64,000 nt of DNA from Streptococcaceae bacterium AF54-32pH5A (lineage in GTDB: Bacteria; Bacillota; Bacilli; Lactobacillales; Streptococcaceae), in the NCBI GenBank assembly GCA_027682205.1, contig JAQDAD010000001.1, forward strand, positions 806,001 to 870,000, read 5' to 3'. A program made the position numbers and the translations under genes. Under the pieces are notes generated by a model. The model saw only the letters and a list, made by a program, of their open reading frames with translations. It was not told where the DNA came from and made no database searches. Shown here piece by piece: positions 37,965-46,744 of this stretch (the stretch's first letter is position 1; every line of letters starts with the position of its first letter).

Positions 37965-37996
37965 AACGAACAAACATGACATTTGTTCGTTTTATT
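37965..37996 (-). terminator. Terminator of scrA
   Basis: AACGAACAAA (37965-37974) pairs with TTTGTTCGTT (37982-37991), with T runs outside on either strand. Confidence 0.8.
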
Positions 37997-38020
37997 TTTA
38001 GATTTGATTTTCGAAGAGGA

Positions 38021-39907
38021 CTAGGCTTTCACTTCGATAATCGCATCGCCCTTGACAACTGAACCAGTTGCGACTGGTGTCACAGAAGCGTAGTCTGCTG
38101 TGTTGGTTACGATAACCATTGTTGTGTCGTCAAGACCTGCGGCAGCGATTTTATTTGAGTCAAAGGTTCCAAGAACGTCACCAGCTTTGACCTTGTCGCC
38201 TTGAGCAACCTTTTGTTCAAAACCTTCACCGTTCATTGTCACTGTATCGATACCAACGTGAATCAAGATTTCAGCTCCATTGGCTGTCTTCAAACCGTAG
38301 GCATGACCTGTAGCAAATGCGATGGTCACTTCAGCGTCTGCTGGCGCATAAACTACACCTTGACTAGGTTTGACAGCAATCCCTTGTCCCATAGCTCCGC
38401 TTGAGAAAACTGGATCATTCACGTCAGCAAGTGCAACAACTTCCCCAACAATTGGAGTAAGGACGGTTTCGTTTTGAGGAGCTACTGGAATGTTACCAGT
38501 TGTTTCTTCTTGGACCAAACGTTCTGTCGCAACTTCAGTAGCAACTTCTTCTTCGTCCTCGTAACCAAACATGTAAGTAAGTGCAAAACCAAGAACGAAT
38601 GATACAGCTACCATAAGAAGGTATTGGAGCAATTGACCATTCCCAACGTAAAGCATTGTACCAGGGATGATGGTGATACCATTACCAGTACCAGCAAGTC
38701 CAAGGATTGAAGCCAATCCACCACCGATAGCACCAGCGATCAATGAAAGGAAGAATGGTTTACGGAAACGCAAGTTTACCCCGAAGATAGCAGGCTCTGT
38801 AATACCGAGGAAGGCAGAAAGAGCAGCTGGGAAAGCAAGTGTTTTCAGTTTAGGATTTTTAGTTTTGACACCAACGGCAACAGTTGCAGCCCCTTGAGCT
38901 GTCATTGCTGCAGTGATAATAGCGTTGAATGGATTGACATGGTCAGCAGCAAGCAATTGTACTTCAAGCAAGTTGAAGATGTGGTGCACACCTGATACGA
39001 CGATCAATTGGTGAACCCCACCGATGACCAAACCACCGAGACCAAATGGCAAGCCAAGAATCGCTTTTGTTCCGAGAAGGATGTAGTTTTCAACAACGTG
39101 GAAGACTGGTCCGATGACAAAGAGTCCAAGGATAGACATAACCAAAAGTGTCACGAATGGTGTCACCAAGAGATCCAAGACATCTGGAACCACTTTGCGG
39201 AGTGCTTTTTCAAACTTGGCTCCGACCACCCCGATGATGAAGGCTGGAAGAACGGAACCTTGCAAACCAACAACAGGAATGAAGCCAAAGAAGTTCATAG
39301 CTGTTACTTCACCACCTGATGCTACTGCCCAAGCATTTGGAAGCGAACCAGAAACCAGCATCATACCAAGGACGATACCAACGGCTGGATTTCCACCGAA
39401 TACGCGGAAGGTTGACCATACAACCAAACCTGGCAAGATGATGAAGGCTGTATCTGTGAGGATTTGGCTGTAAATGGTAACATCTTCTGGAAGTGTCATT
39501 CCGAGAGCATTCAAGAGACCACGAACACCCATGAAGAGACCAGTCGCTACGATAACTGGGATGATTGGTACAAAGACGTCACCGAAAGTACGGATAGCAC
39601 GTTGGAACCAGTTCCCTTGTTTAGCAGCTTCTGCTTTCATGTCTTCTTTAGAAGATGTTGGCAAGCCAAGTGCAACCACTTCGTCGTACATCTTGTTTAC
39701 TGTACCAGTCCCAAAGATGATTTGGTATTGGCCTGAGTTAAAGAAAGCTCCTTGAACTTTATCCAAGTTCTCAATCACTTCCTTCTTGATTTTCCCTTCA
39801 TCTTTGACCATGACACGTAGACGAGTCGCACAGTGGGCTACACTGTTGACATTTTCACGTCCGCCAAGGGCTTCGATGACCTTTTTTGCAATATCCTGAT
39901 TGTTCAT
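38021..39907 (-). CDS. scrA: Sucrose-specific PTS IIBCA component
   Basis: A 628-residue PTS permease of the sucrose/glucose family, in the order IIB-IIC-IIA. The phosphorylated Cys26 of IIB lies in SVAHCATRL. IIC (about 100-430) is strongly hydrophobic, and a linker leads to the IIA domain (about 470-628) with the active His in ILIHVGIDTV. It imports sucrose as sucrose-6-phosphate. I start at ATG 39907 after AAGGAG; the upstream TTG is too close to that site. Confidence 0.94.
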   Translation of the reverse strand: MNNQDIAKKVIEALGGRENVNSVAHCATRLRVMVKDEGKIKKEVIENLDKVQGAFFNSGQYQIIFGTGTVNKMYDEVVALGLPTSSKEDMKAEAAKQGNWFQRAIRTFGDVFVPIIPVIVATGLFMGVRGLLNALGMTLPEDVTIYSQILTDTAFIILPGLVVWSTFRVFGGNPAVGIVLGMMLVSGSLPNAWAVASGGEVTAMNFFGFIPVVGLQGSVLPAFIIGVVGAKFEKALRKVVPDVLDLLVTPFVTLLVMSILGLFVIGPVFHVVENYILLGTKAILGLPFGLGGLVIGGVHQLIVVSGVHHIFNLLEVQLLAADHVNPFNAIITAAMTAQGAATVAVGVKTKNPKLKTLAFPAALSAFLGITEPAIFGVNLRFRKPFFLSLIAGAIGGGLASILGLAGTGNGITIIPGTMLYVGNGQLLQYLLMVAVSFVLGFALTYMFGYEDEEEVATEVATERLVQEETTGNIPVAPQNETVLTPIVGEVVALADVNDPVFSSGAMGQGIAVKPSQGVVYAPADAEVTIAFATGHAYGLKTANGAEILIHVGIDTVTMNGEGFEQKVAQGDKVKAGDVLGTFDSNKIAAAGLDDTTMVIVTNTADYASVTPVATGSVVKGDAIIEVKA

Positions 39908-39973
39908 TTGCAAAATCTCCTTATAAAAATTTTGTTCTTGTTTGAAAGCGATTTTATTCGCCCTACGACTATT

Positions 39974-40001
39974 ATTTTATCATGTTTCTAAAATATGTCA
40001 A
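39974..40001 (-). promoter_or_regulatory. Promoter of scrA with overlapping operator
   Basis: TTGACA (39996-40001) lies 16 bases before TAAAAT (39974-39979) on the minus strand. A LacI-type half site overlaps the -35. Confidence 0.65.
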
Positions 40002-40222
40002 GCGTTTTGCAGAATTTTTTATTTTCCTTCTCTTCTTTATCTCCGTTTATGATAGTTTTTGACTGAGTTCTTCTATTTACTCATAAAAATATCCTTAAAT
40101 TAGAGGGTTCAAAGCTTTTGTTTTTCATTTTCTTTCATTTTTTCGTGAAAATTTGCTCGATTTCTTTCGCTTAATTTATGGCAATCGTTTGACATTTTTT
40201 CCTCTTTTTTAACATAAAAGAC

Positions 40223-40251
40223 TTGCTTTTTTTGCCGAAAACGTTTACTAT
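40223..40251 (+). promoter_or_regulatory. Promoter of scrB with operator in the spacer
   Basis: TTGCTT (40223-40228) lies 17 bases before TACTAT (40246-40251). CGAAAACGTTTAC sits inside the spacer, placing ScrR or CcpA to block the polymerase. Confidence 0.65.
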
Positions 40252-40283
40252 TAAGATAGTAGAACTTTAGGAGGAAAGATAAA

Positions 40284-41738
40284 ATGGAATGGACAACAGA
40301 GCGTCGCTACAGACGCTACGAAGATTGGACAGATGATGAAGTCAAGCAAATCAAGGAAAAGATGGCGCAATCTCCTTGGCATACTCGTTACCATGTCGAG
40401 CCAAAAATGGGGCTTCTCAATGATCCGAATGGCTTTTCTTATTTTGATGGCAAATGGATTCTCTTTTACCAGAACTTCCCCTTTGGTGCAGCTCATGGAT
40501 TGAAGTCTTGGGTGCAGCTTGAAAGTGATGATTTGGTGCACTTTAGTGAAACTGGGGTCAATGTTTTGCCAGATACTCCATTAGATAGCCACGGGGCCTA
40601 CTCTGGTTCTGCCATGCAGTTTGGCGATAACTTGTTCCTATTCTATACAGGAAATGTCCGTGATGAAAACTGGATTCGCCACCCTTACCAGATTGGCGCT
40701 CTTTTGGACAAAAGTGGCAAAATTACGAAGATTGACAAGGTCTTGATTGACCAACCATCAGACTCTACCGACCACTTCCGCGACCCACAAATTTTTAACT
40801 TCAAGGGGCAATACTATGCCATCGTGGGTGGTCAGGACTTGGAGAAAAAAGGCTTTGTTCGTCTCTACAAGGCTATAGATAATGACTACACAAACTGGCA
40901 GGCAGTTGGCAACCTAAACTTTGCCAACGATCGTACTGCCTACATGATGGAATGTCCAAATCTGGTCTTTATCGGTGAGCAACCTGTCCTTCTCTACTGT
41001 CCACAAGGATTGGATAAAGGTGTTTTAGACTACGACAATATCTATCCAAACATGTACAAAATCGGGGCATCATTTGATCCTGAAAATGCAAAAATGATGG
41101 ATGTTTCACAACTTCATAATCTAGACTATGGTTTCGAAGCCTATGCAACTCAAGCCTTTAACGCTCCAGACGGACGTGCATTGACAGTCAGCTGGCTTGG
41201 GCTACCAGATGTAGCCTACCCATCTGACCGTTTTGACCACCAAGGAACCTTCTCTTTGGTCAAAGAACTCACTATCAAAGATGGGAAACTCTACCAATAC
41301 CCTGTCGCAGCCGTCCAAGAACTTCGCGCTTCTGAAGAAACCTTCTCAAACCGTGCCCAAACCAGTAACACCTATGAACTGGAGCTCAACTTGGAAGCCA
41401 ATAGTCAGAGCGAGATTGTCTTACTAGCTGACAAAGAAGGCAAGGGAATTTCCATCAACTTTGACCTTGTAAATGGTCAAGTGACAGTAGATCGTAGCCA
41501 GGCTGGTGAACAGTACGCCCAAGAATTTGGTACCACTCGTTCTTGCCCTATAGACAAGCATGCTACTACCGCTAACATCTTCATCGACAACTCGGTCTTT
41601 GAAATTTTCATTAATAAAGGAGAAAAAGTATTTTCTGGTCGCGTCTTTCCTCATGCTGATCAAAATGGTATCCTCATCAAATCTGGAAATCCAACTGGAA
41701 CTTACTATGAATTAGATTATGGTCGCAAAACTAACTGA
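40284..41738 (+). CDS. scrB: Sucrose-6-phosphate hydrolase (GH32)
   Basis: A 484-residue GH32 enzyme that splits sucrose-6-phosphate into glucose-6-phosphate and fructose. The nucleophile Asp is in GLLNDPNGFSY, the transition-state Asp in FRDPQIF and the acid/base Glu in MECPNL; the C-terminal beta-sandwich (about 330-484) is complete. AGGAGG precedes the start. It ends inside scrR. Confidence 0.95.
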   Translation: MEWTTERRYRRYEDWTDDEVKQIKEKMAQSPWHTRYHVEPKMGLLNDPNGFSYFDGKWILFYQNFPFGAAHGLKSWVQLESDDLVHFSETGVNVLPDTPLDSHGAYSGSAMQFGDNLFLFYTGNVRDENWIRHPYQIGALLDKSGKITKIDKVLIDQPSDSTDHFRDPQIFNFKGQYYAIVGGQDLEKKGFVRLYKAIDNDYTNWQAVGNLNFANDRTAYMMECPNLVFIGEQPVLLYCPQGLDKGVLDYDNIYPNMYKIGASFDPENAKMMDVSQLHNLDYGFEAYATQAFNAPDGRALTVSWLGLPDVAYPSDRFDHQGTFSLVKELTIKDGKLYQYPVAAVQELRASEETFSNRAQTSNTYELELNLEANSQSEIVLLADKEGKGISINFDLVNGQVTVDRSQAGEQYAQEFGTTRSCPIDKHATTANIFIDNSVFEIFINKGEKVFSGRVFPHADQNGILIKSGNPTGTYYELDYGRKTN

Positions 41739-42684
41739 TGTCGCAAAACTTGCAGGTGTCAGCCCCACTACCGTCTCACGGGTTATCAATAAAAAGGGGT
41801 ATCTATCGGAAAAAACCATTCAAAAGGTCAATGAAGCCATGCGAGAATTGGGCTATAAGCCCAACAACCTGGCTCGAAGCCTCCAAGGAAAATCAGCCAA
41901 GTTAATCGGCTTGATTTTCCCAAATATTAGTCATGTCTTTTATGCAGAGTTGATTGACAAGTTGGAACATCAGCTCTTCAAGAATGGTTACAAGACCATC
42001 ATCTGTAACAGCGAACACGACTCTGAAAAAGAACGGGAATACATCGAAATGCTGGAAGCCAATCAGGTCGACGGTATCATTTCTGGAAGTCACAACTTAG
42101 GAATCGAAGACTACAATCGTGTGACAGCCCCAATCATTTCCTTTGACCGAAATCTATCACCAGACATCCCTGTCGTCTCCTCTGATAACTACGGTGGCGG
42201 GGTCCTCGCAGCCCAAACTCTGGTCAAGACAGGTGCCCAATCTATTATCATGATTACAGGGAATGACAATTCCAACTCGCCTACTGGACTGCGTCATGCT
42301 GGCTTTGCATCTGTACTCCCAAAAGCTCCCATTATCAATGTTTCGAGTGACTTTTCTCCCGTCAGAAAAGAAATGGAAATCAAGAATATCTTGACTCATC
42401 AGAAACCAGATGCCATCTTTGCTTCGGATGATTTGACAGCTATCCTAGTTATCAAAATCGCTCAGGAACTGGGAATTTCTGTTCCTGAAGAGCTTAAGGT
42501 CATCGGCTATGATGGGACTTACTTTATCGAGAACTACTATCCTCATTTGACAACGATTAAGCAGCCAATGAAAGAGATTGCCCGCCTCACTGTTGATCTC
42601 CTCTTGCAGAAGATTGAAGGCAAGGAAGTCGCGACAACTGGTTACTTCTTACCAGTTACATTATTACCAGGAAAAAGTATTTAA
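41719..42684 (+). CDS. scrR: Sucrose operon repressor ScrR (LacI family)
   Basis: A 321-residue LacI-type repressor: helix-turn-helix LTDVAKLAGVSPTTVSRVIN (residues 5-24), hinge and sugar-binding domain (about 60-321). It overlaps scrB by 20 bases, so repressor and hydrolase are coupled. The regulated operators are in the scrA/scrB intergenic region. Confidence 0.94.
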   Translation: MVAKLTDVAKLAGVSPTTVSRVINKKGYLSEKTIQKVNEAMRELGYKPNNLARSLQGKSAKLIGLIFPNISHVFYAELIDKLEHQLFKNGYKTIICNSEHDSEKEREYIEMLEANQVDGIISGSHNLGIEDYNRVTAPIISFDRNLSPDIPVVSSDNYGGGVLAAQTLVKTGAQSIIMITGNDNSNSPTGLRHAGFASVLPKAPIINVSSDFSPVRKEMEIKNILTHQKPDAIFASDDLTAILVIKIAQELGISVPEELKVIGYDGTYFIENYYPHLTTIKQPMKEIARLTVDLLLQKIEGKEVATTGYFLPVTLLPGKSI

Positions 42685-42837
42685 TACTCTTTGAAAATCA
42701 AATTCAAACCACGTCAACGTCGCCTTGCCGTAGATATATGTAACTGACTTCGTCAGTCTTATCTACAACCTCAAAGCAGTGCTTTGAGCAACCTGCGGCT
42801 AGTTTCCTAGTTTGCTCTTTGATTTTCATTGAGTATA
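42685..42837 (-). repeat. BOX element (boxA-boxB-boxC)
   Basis: About 153 bases that, read on the minus strand, begin TATACTCAATGAAAATC (boxA) and run through the GACTGACGAAGTCAG hairpin of boxB to the boxC end. BOX elements are characteristic of S. pneumoniae and close relatives. It directly follows the scrR stop, so it may modulate scrR transcript stability. Confidence 0.9.
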
Positions 42838-42845
42838 AGCACAAG

Positions 42846-42877
42846 AAAACTCAGACTGCCTTCGTCTGAGTTTTTTT
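42846..42877. terminator. Terminator between scrR and mvaA
   Basis: ACTCAGAC (42849-42856) pairs with GTCTGAGT (42864-42871), with seven T on the plus strand. Confidence 0.85.
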
Positions 42878-44150
42878 ATGATCGTAAGTTTTCTAGATAG
42901 CGCTGGGCTGTCTCTAAGTTGAAAGTTTTATCAGCGATAAGGCGCTCGACCAGGGGAGCAACCTCTGTCTCACTAGCGCCAGCTAGGAGAGCCAAGGATT
43001 TGGCTTGCAATTTCATGTGACCTTGCTGGATGCCCGTACTCACCAAGGCTTTGAGGGCCGCAAAGTTTTGTGCAAGCCCGATAGACACGATAACTTGTGC
43101 GAGTTCCTTGGCAGAAGGATTTCCCAGTAGCTCGTGACTAAGAGCTACACGAGGGTTAAGGCCGATAGAGCCACCCTTGGTCGCTACAGGCATAGGTAGT
43201 GTCATCTGGCCGACCAATTCTTCTCTTTCCATATCCAGCGTCCATTGACTGAGACCTTGATAGCGTCCATCTCGACTGGCAAAGGCATGAGCACCTGCTT
43301 CGATGGCACGCCAGTCATTACCCGTGGCTATTAAAATGGCATCGATACCATTAAAAATCCCTTTATTGTGAGTAGCCGCTCGGTAGGGATCGGCCTGCGC
43401 AAACTGGCTAGCCAAAGCTATCTTCTCTGCAATTTCACGTCCTTGGTCCTTTTGAGGGTTCAAGTAGCGAAAGGCAATACGACAGCTTGCTGTCACTAGG
43501 GAATCGGTCGCATAGTTGGACAAAATACCCATAAGACTCTGTCCCTGACTGAGTTCTTCTAAGACTGGTTTCAAGGCTTCTAGCATGGTATTGAGCATAT
43601 TGGCTCCCATGGCTTCCTGGGTATCGACATGGAGGTAGACGACGAGAAAGTCTGTTTCTCCCTTGATCTGCTCTACACGCAGATCACGCGCTCCACCACC
43701 GCGTTTAACGATAGAAGGATAGGCTTGATTGGCAAGTTCCAAGAGTTCAGCTTTCTTGCTGGCAATCTTCGCTTGCGCTTGTTCAGGATCAGCAACTTGA
43801 TAAAGGGCTACCTGCCCAATCATCTGGCGCTGATGAACCTGAGCAGTAAAACCGCCTGCTCGCTTGATGATTTTGCTAGCATAGCTGGCCGCAGCAACTA
43901 CTGAGGGTTCTTCTGTCACATAAGGAACTGTGTAATCCTGACCATTCACCAAAAGTTCTGGAATGATAGAATAAGGCAGAGAAAAAGTTCCTACCACATT
44001 CTCACTCAGCTGGTCTGCAACAGTCAAGCTGACTTGCTCATCCTGCTCTAGACTCCTTTGCTTTTCAGGACTAAGGAGCGCCTGAGCTCGCAACAACTCA
44101 AGGCGCTCATGGTATGATTTTTTAGAAAATCCATTCCAACTTATCTTCAT
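42876..44150 (-). CDS. mvaA: HMG-CoA reductase (class II)
   Basis: A 424-residue class II enzyme that reduces HMG-CoA to mevalonate. ENVVGTFSLP (catalytic Glu), EAMGANMLNTMLE, THNKGIFNGIDA (catalytic Lys) and GSIGLNPRV are present. It is followed by nothing in its operon and is coupled to mvaS, with which it overlaps by one base (TAATG). Confidence 0.95.
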   Translation of the reverse strand: MKISWNGFSKKSYHERLELLRAQALLSPEKQRSLEQDEQVSLTVADQLSENVVGTFSLPYSIIPELLVNGQDYTVPYVTEEPSVVAAASYASKIIKRAGGFTAQVHQRQMIGQVALYQVADPEQAQAKIASKKAELLELANQAYPSIVKRGGGARDLRVEQIKGETDFLVVYLHVDTQEAMGANMLNTMLEALKPVLEELSQGQSLMGILSNYATDSLVTASCRIAFRYLNPQKDQGREIAEKIALASQFAQADPYRAATHNKGIFNGIDAILIATGNDWRAIEAGAHAFASRDGRYQGLSQWTLDMEREELVGQMTLPMPVATKGGSIGLNPRVALSHELLGNPSAKELAQVIVSIGLAQNFAALKALVSTGIQQGHMKLQAKSLALLAGASETEVAPLVERLIADKTFNLETAQRYLENLRS

Positions 44151-45322
44151 TATTTTTCAACCTTGCTATAACGGCGTTGGTGGTCGACAATCTCCACCAA
44201 GGCATAGTCTTGATTTTCATAGGCTGCAAATTGGGCTGAACCAGATTCATCCAACTGCACCTCTTCAAAGAAGACTTTTTCATAGTCTGCAACGGATAGG
44301 GCTGTGCGCTGCTTGAGCTTGCTCAAGCGTTCTTTGTCTAGATAGGTTTCATATCCTTCGACCAATTCACCACTAAAGAACTCTGAAACAGCTCCACTTC
44401 CGTAACTGTAGAGGGCAATTTTATCGCCAGCCTTCAAATTCTCTGCATTTTCCAAAAGGGAGAGGAGTCCGAGGAAGAGGGAACCTGTATAGATATTCCC
44501 AATCATCTGACTGTAGAGAATGGACTTATCAAAGTTTTCTTGCAAACTATCCTGTTTTTCCTGAGATAGAGTCTTATCCATCATCTTGCGCAAGCCTTTT
44601 AGGGCTAGCTTAGGATAAGGCAAGTGGAAACAGATGGCCGCAAAGTCACCCATGGTCCAATCGTAGCGTTTCTTGTATTCATCCCAAGTCGTCGTGAGAC
44701 TGTCCAGATACTGCTGGGTTGAATAAACACCATTGACATAAGGAGTCGTTGAGTAGTTTGGACGCCAGAAATCCATGATGTCACGTGTTTGAGCAACATT
44801 ATCATTGTTAAAGGCCATAATGCGCGGATCTTTTGTGATTAGCATCGCCACACTTCCAGCTCCCTGGGTGGGCTCACCCGGAGTCGCCACACCATACTTG
44901 GCAATATCACTAGCGATGACCAAGACCTTGGATTCTGGAGAATTTTCCACATGTAACTTGGCATAATGGAGGGCAGCTGTTGCTCCATAGCAGGCTTCCT
45001 TGATTTCAAAGCTACGGGCGAAAGGCTGAATGCCCAACAGACCATGAACAAAGACCGCTGCCGCCTTACTCTGGTCAATTCCTGACTCGGTCGCCACGAT
45101 GACCATGTCGATTTCTTCTTTTTCTTTATCTGTGAGGATAGAGTTGCTGGCACTGGCAGCCAAGGTAACAATGTCCTCAGTCAGTGGTGCAATACTAATT
45201 TCATTTAACAAGAGTCCCTTGCTAAATTTTTCGGGGTCAACTCCCCTTGCTTCTGCTAAGTCTTGTAATTTCAAGACATATTGACTGGTTGCAAAACCAA
45301 TCTTATCAATACCGATTGTCAT
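44150..45322 (-). CDS. mvaS: HMG-CoA synthase
   Basis: A 390-residue mevalonate-pathway synthase. The catalytic Cys111 (EACYGATAAL) is at the position known from Gram-positive enzymes. The start at ATG 45322 (MTIGIDKIGF) follows AGAGG. The longer frame would add eight residues without support. It is the first gene of the mvaS-mvaA pair. Confidence 0.95.
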   Translation of the reverse strand: MTIGIDKIGFATSQYVLKLQDLAEARGVDPEKFSKGLLLNEISIAPLTEDIVTLAASASNSILTDKEKEEIDMVIVATESGIDQSKAAAVFVHGLLGIQPFARSFEIKEACYGATAALHYAKLHVENSPESKVLVIASDIAKYGVATPGEPTQGAGSVAMLITKDPRIMAFNNDNVAQTRDIMDFWRPNYSTTPYVNGVYSTQQYLDSLTTTWDEYKKRYDWTMGDFAAICFHLPYPKLALKGLRKMMDKTLSQEKQDSLQENFDKSILYSQMIGNIYTGSLFLGLLSLLENAENLKAGDKIALYSYGSGAVSEFFSGELVEGYETYLDKERLSKLKQRTALSVADYEKVFFEEVQLDESGSAQFAAYENQDYALVEIVDHQRRYSKVEK

Positions 45323-45398
45323 ATTTACCTCTGTATTTTCATTCATTGTAAAAAAATCGTTTCATTCTATTTTATCACAAATAGGGGCAAAAGAGAGA

Positions 45399-45430
45399 AA
45401 AAAGACTTGATTCACCAAATCAAGCCTTTT
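45399..45430 (-). terminator. Terminator of the ThrE pair
   Basis: ACTTGATT (45404-45411) pairs with AATCAAGC (45418-45425), then T residues on the minus strand. Confidence 0.75.
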
Positions 45431-45441
45431 CTTTGACAGCG

Positions 45442-45897
45442 TTAAGATGAGATGCCTCTCTGTTTTCGGATATAGTAATAAAGCTTTAAAATCACAGTTC
45501 CACTTGCCATCCCGATAGAAATGACCAGAGCCAACATAACCACCAAAGTCGCGCTGGCAAGGGCATGGCTGTAATCGCCTGTCACAAAGAAAGCTGTCGT
45601 TCGATAGGATAAATAACCTGGCACCAAGGGGGCAAGAATAGCCAAGACAAAGACCACCGCTGGCGTCTTATAGACAATACTTAAAATCTGGCTGATACAA
45701 GAACCTACCACCGCCGCGATAAAGGTCGCAACGATGACATTGGTTGGTTCTTTTAGAACAAGATAGAGGAGCCAAACGCCCATCCCCAAAACCCCACCAG
45801 GTAGGAGCATGGAGCGTTGGACATTCAGTACGATTAAAAAGGTGATAATGGCGAGCAAACTTGCCACTCCTTGGAGTAAAATACTTGTTAGAGTCAT
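45442..45897 (-). CDS. Threonine/serine exporter, ThrE_2 subunit
   Basis: A 151-residue membrane protein with about four or five helices, of the ThrE_2 (DUF3815) type. It corresponds to the C-terminal half of the single-chain ThrE exporter and lies one base after the gene for the N-terminal half. The pair should export threonine and serine; the true substrate is not proven. Confidence 0.85.
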   Translation of the reverse strand: MTLTSILLQGVASLLAIITFLIVLNVQRSMLLPGGVLGMGVWLLYLVLKEPTNVIVATFIAAVVGSCISQILSIVYKTPAVVFVLAILAPLVPGYLSYRTTAFFVTGDYSHALASATLVVMLALVISIGMASGTVILKLYYYIRKQRGISS

Positions 45898-45898
45898 C

Positions 45899-46657
45899 TT
45901 ATGTCATCAAAACCAGGGCGACAGAAGTGCCTGCCCCTAAAGCGAGGGTAATGAGCAAGGATTCAAACATCTTGCTCATACCAGAGTTGATATGGTTGGT
46001 CATGATATCTCGAACCGCATTGGTCAGAGCAATCCCTGGAACAAAGGGCATGACGGCTCCTGCTATGATCAGGTCTGCTGTCGAAGGAAATCCAGTGTAG
46101 CGAGCCCAGAACTGGGCAATCAAGCCAAAAACAAAGGCACCCGCAAAGGCTGTTACAAAAGGAATTCGGATAAACTTCTCGACGTAGAGAGAGAAGGCAA
46201 AACCAAACAAGGTCGCAACGCCTGCTCCAAAAGCATCATAGACATTGCCGCCAAACATAATCGAGAAGAAAGGAGCACTGAGGGTTGCTGCTACAGTCAC
46301 TTGGAGCTTGCTATAAGGAAGAGCTTGATTTCTGATTTCCTTCAGCTTTTGAAAGGCTGTAGAAAGATCAATCTGGCCACCCACAAGTTCTCGTGATACT
46401 TGGTTGACATCACAGACTTTTTCGATGTTATAGGAGGATGACGTCACCCGTTTCATACGAGAAATATTGGTGTTTTCAATCGAAAAGAAAATAGCCGCGG
46501 GCATGGCAAGAACATTGCAATCCACTATTCCCTGTGAATGGGCAATGCGAATCATGGTGTCCTCAACCCGATGAATCTCCGAACCACTTTTCAAGAGAAT
46601 GGTTCCAGCTAGCATAATCACATCAATGACAGCATTTAACTCTTTTGATTCGTCCAT
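45899..46657 (-). CDS. Threonine/serine exporter, ThrE N-terminal-type subunit
   Basis: A 252-residue protein: a soluble N-terminal region (1-115; SGSEIHRVEDTMIRIAHSQG) that is characteristic of ThrE, then about five membrane helices. MPFVPGIALTNAVRDI is the conserved motif of the family. It is directly followed by the ThrE_2 gene. Confidence 0.87.
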   Translation of the reverse strand: MDESKELNAVIDVIMLAGTILLKSGSEIHRVEDTMIRIAHSQGIVDCNVLAMPAAIFFSIENTNISRMKRVTSSSYNIEKVCDVNQVSRELVGGQIDLSTAFQKLKEIRNQALPYSKLQVTVAATLSAPFFSIMFGGNVYDAFGAGVATLFGFAFSLYVEKFIRIPFVTAFAGAFVFGLIAQFWARYTGFPSTADLIIAGAVMPFVPGIALTNAVRDIMTNHINSGMSKMFESLLITLALGAGTSVALVLMT

Positions 46658-46703
46658 TTTCTACTCCTATTTTCTGCTCCCTCTATTCTATCACAAAAGT
46701 TCA

Positions 46704-46741
46704 TGAAAAAAAATCTTTGTCATGATTTCATGACAAAGATT
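46704..46741 (-). terminator. Terminator of stkP
   Basis: A perfect 14-bp stem AATCTTTGTCATGA (46712-46725) and TCATGACAAAGATT (46728-46741), followed by a long T run on the minus strand. Confidence 0.92.
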
Positions 46742-46744
46742 GGG

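Larger units (their letters stand above)
39908..40283. other. Divergent scrA/scrB regulatory region
   Basis: About 376 bases with no gene. It holds both sucrose promoters and several LacI/cre-like half sites: GCAAAACGCTTGAC (minus strand, at the scrA -35), GCAATCGTTTGAC (about 40181-40193), CGAAAACGTTTAC (about 40236-40248) and AAAGCGATTTTATT (about 39944). Confidence 0.6.
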
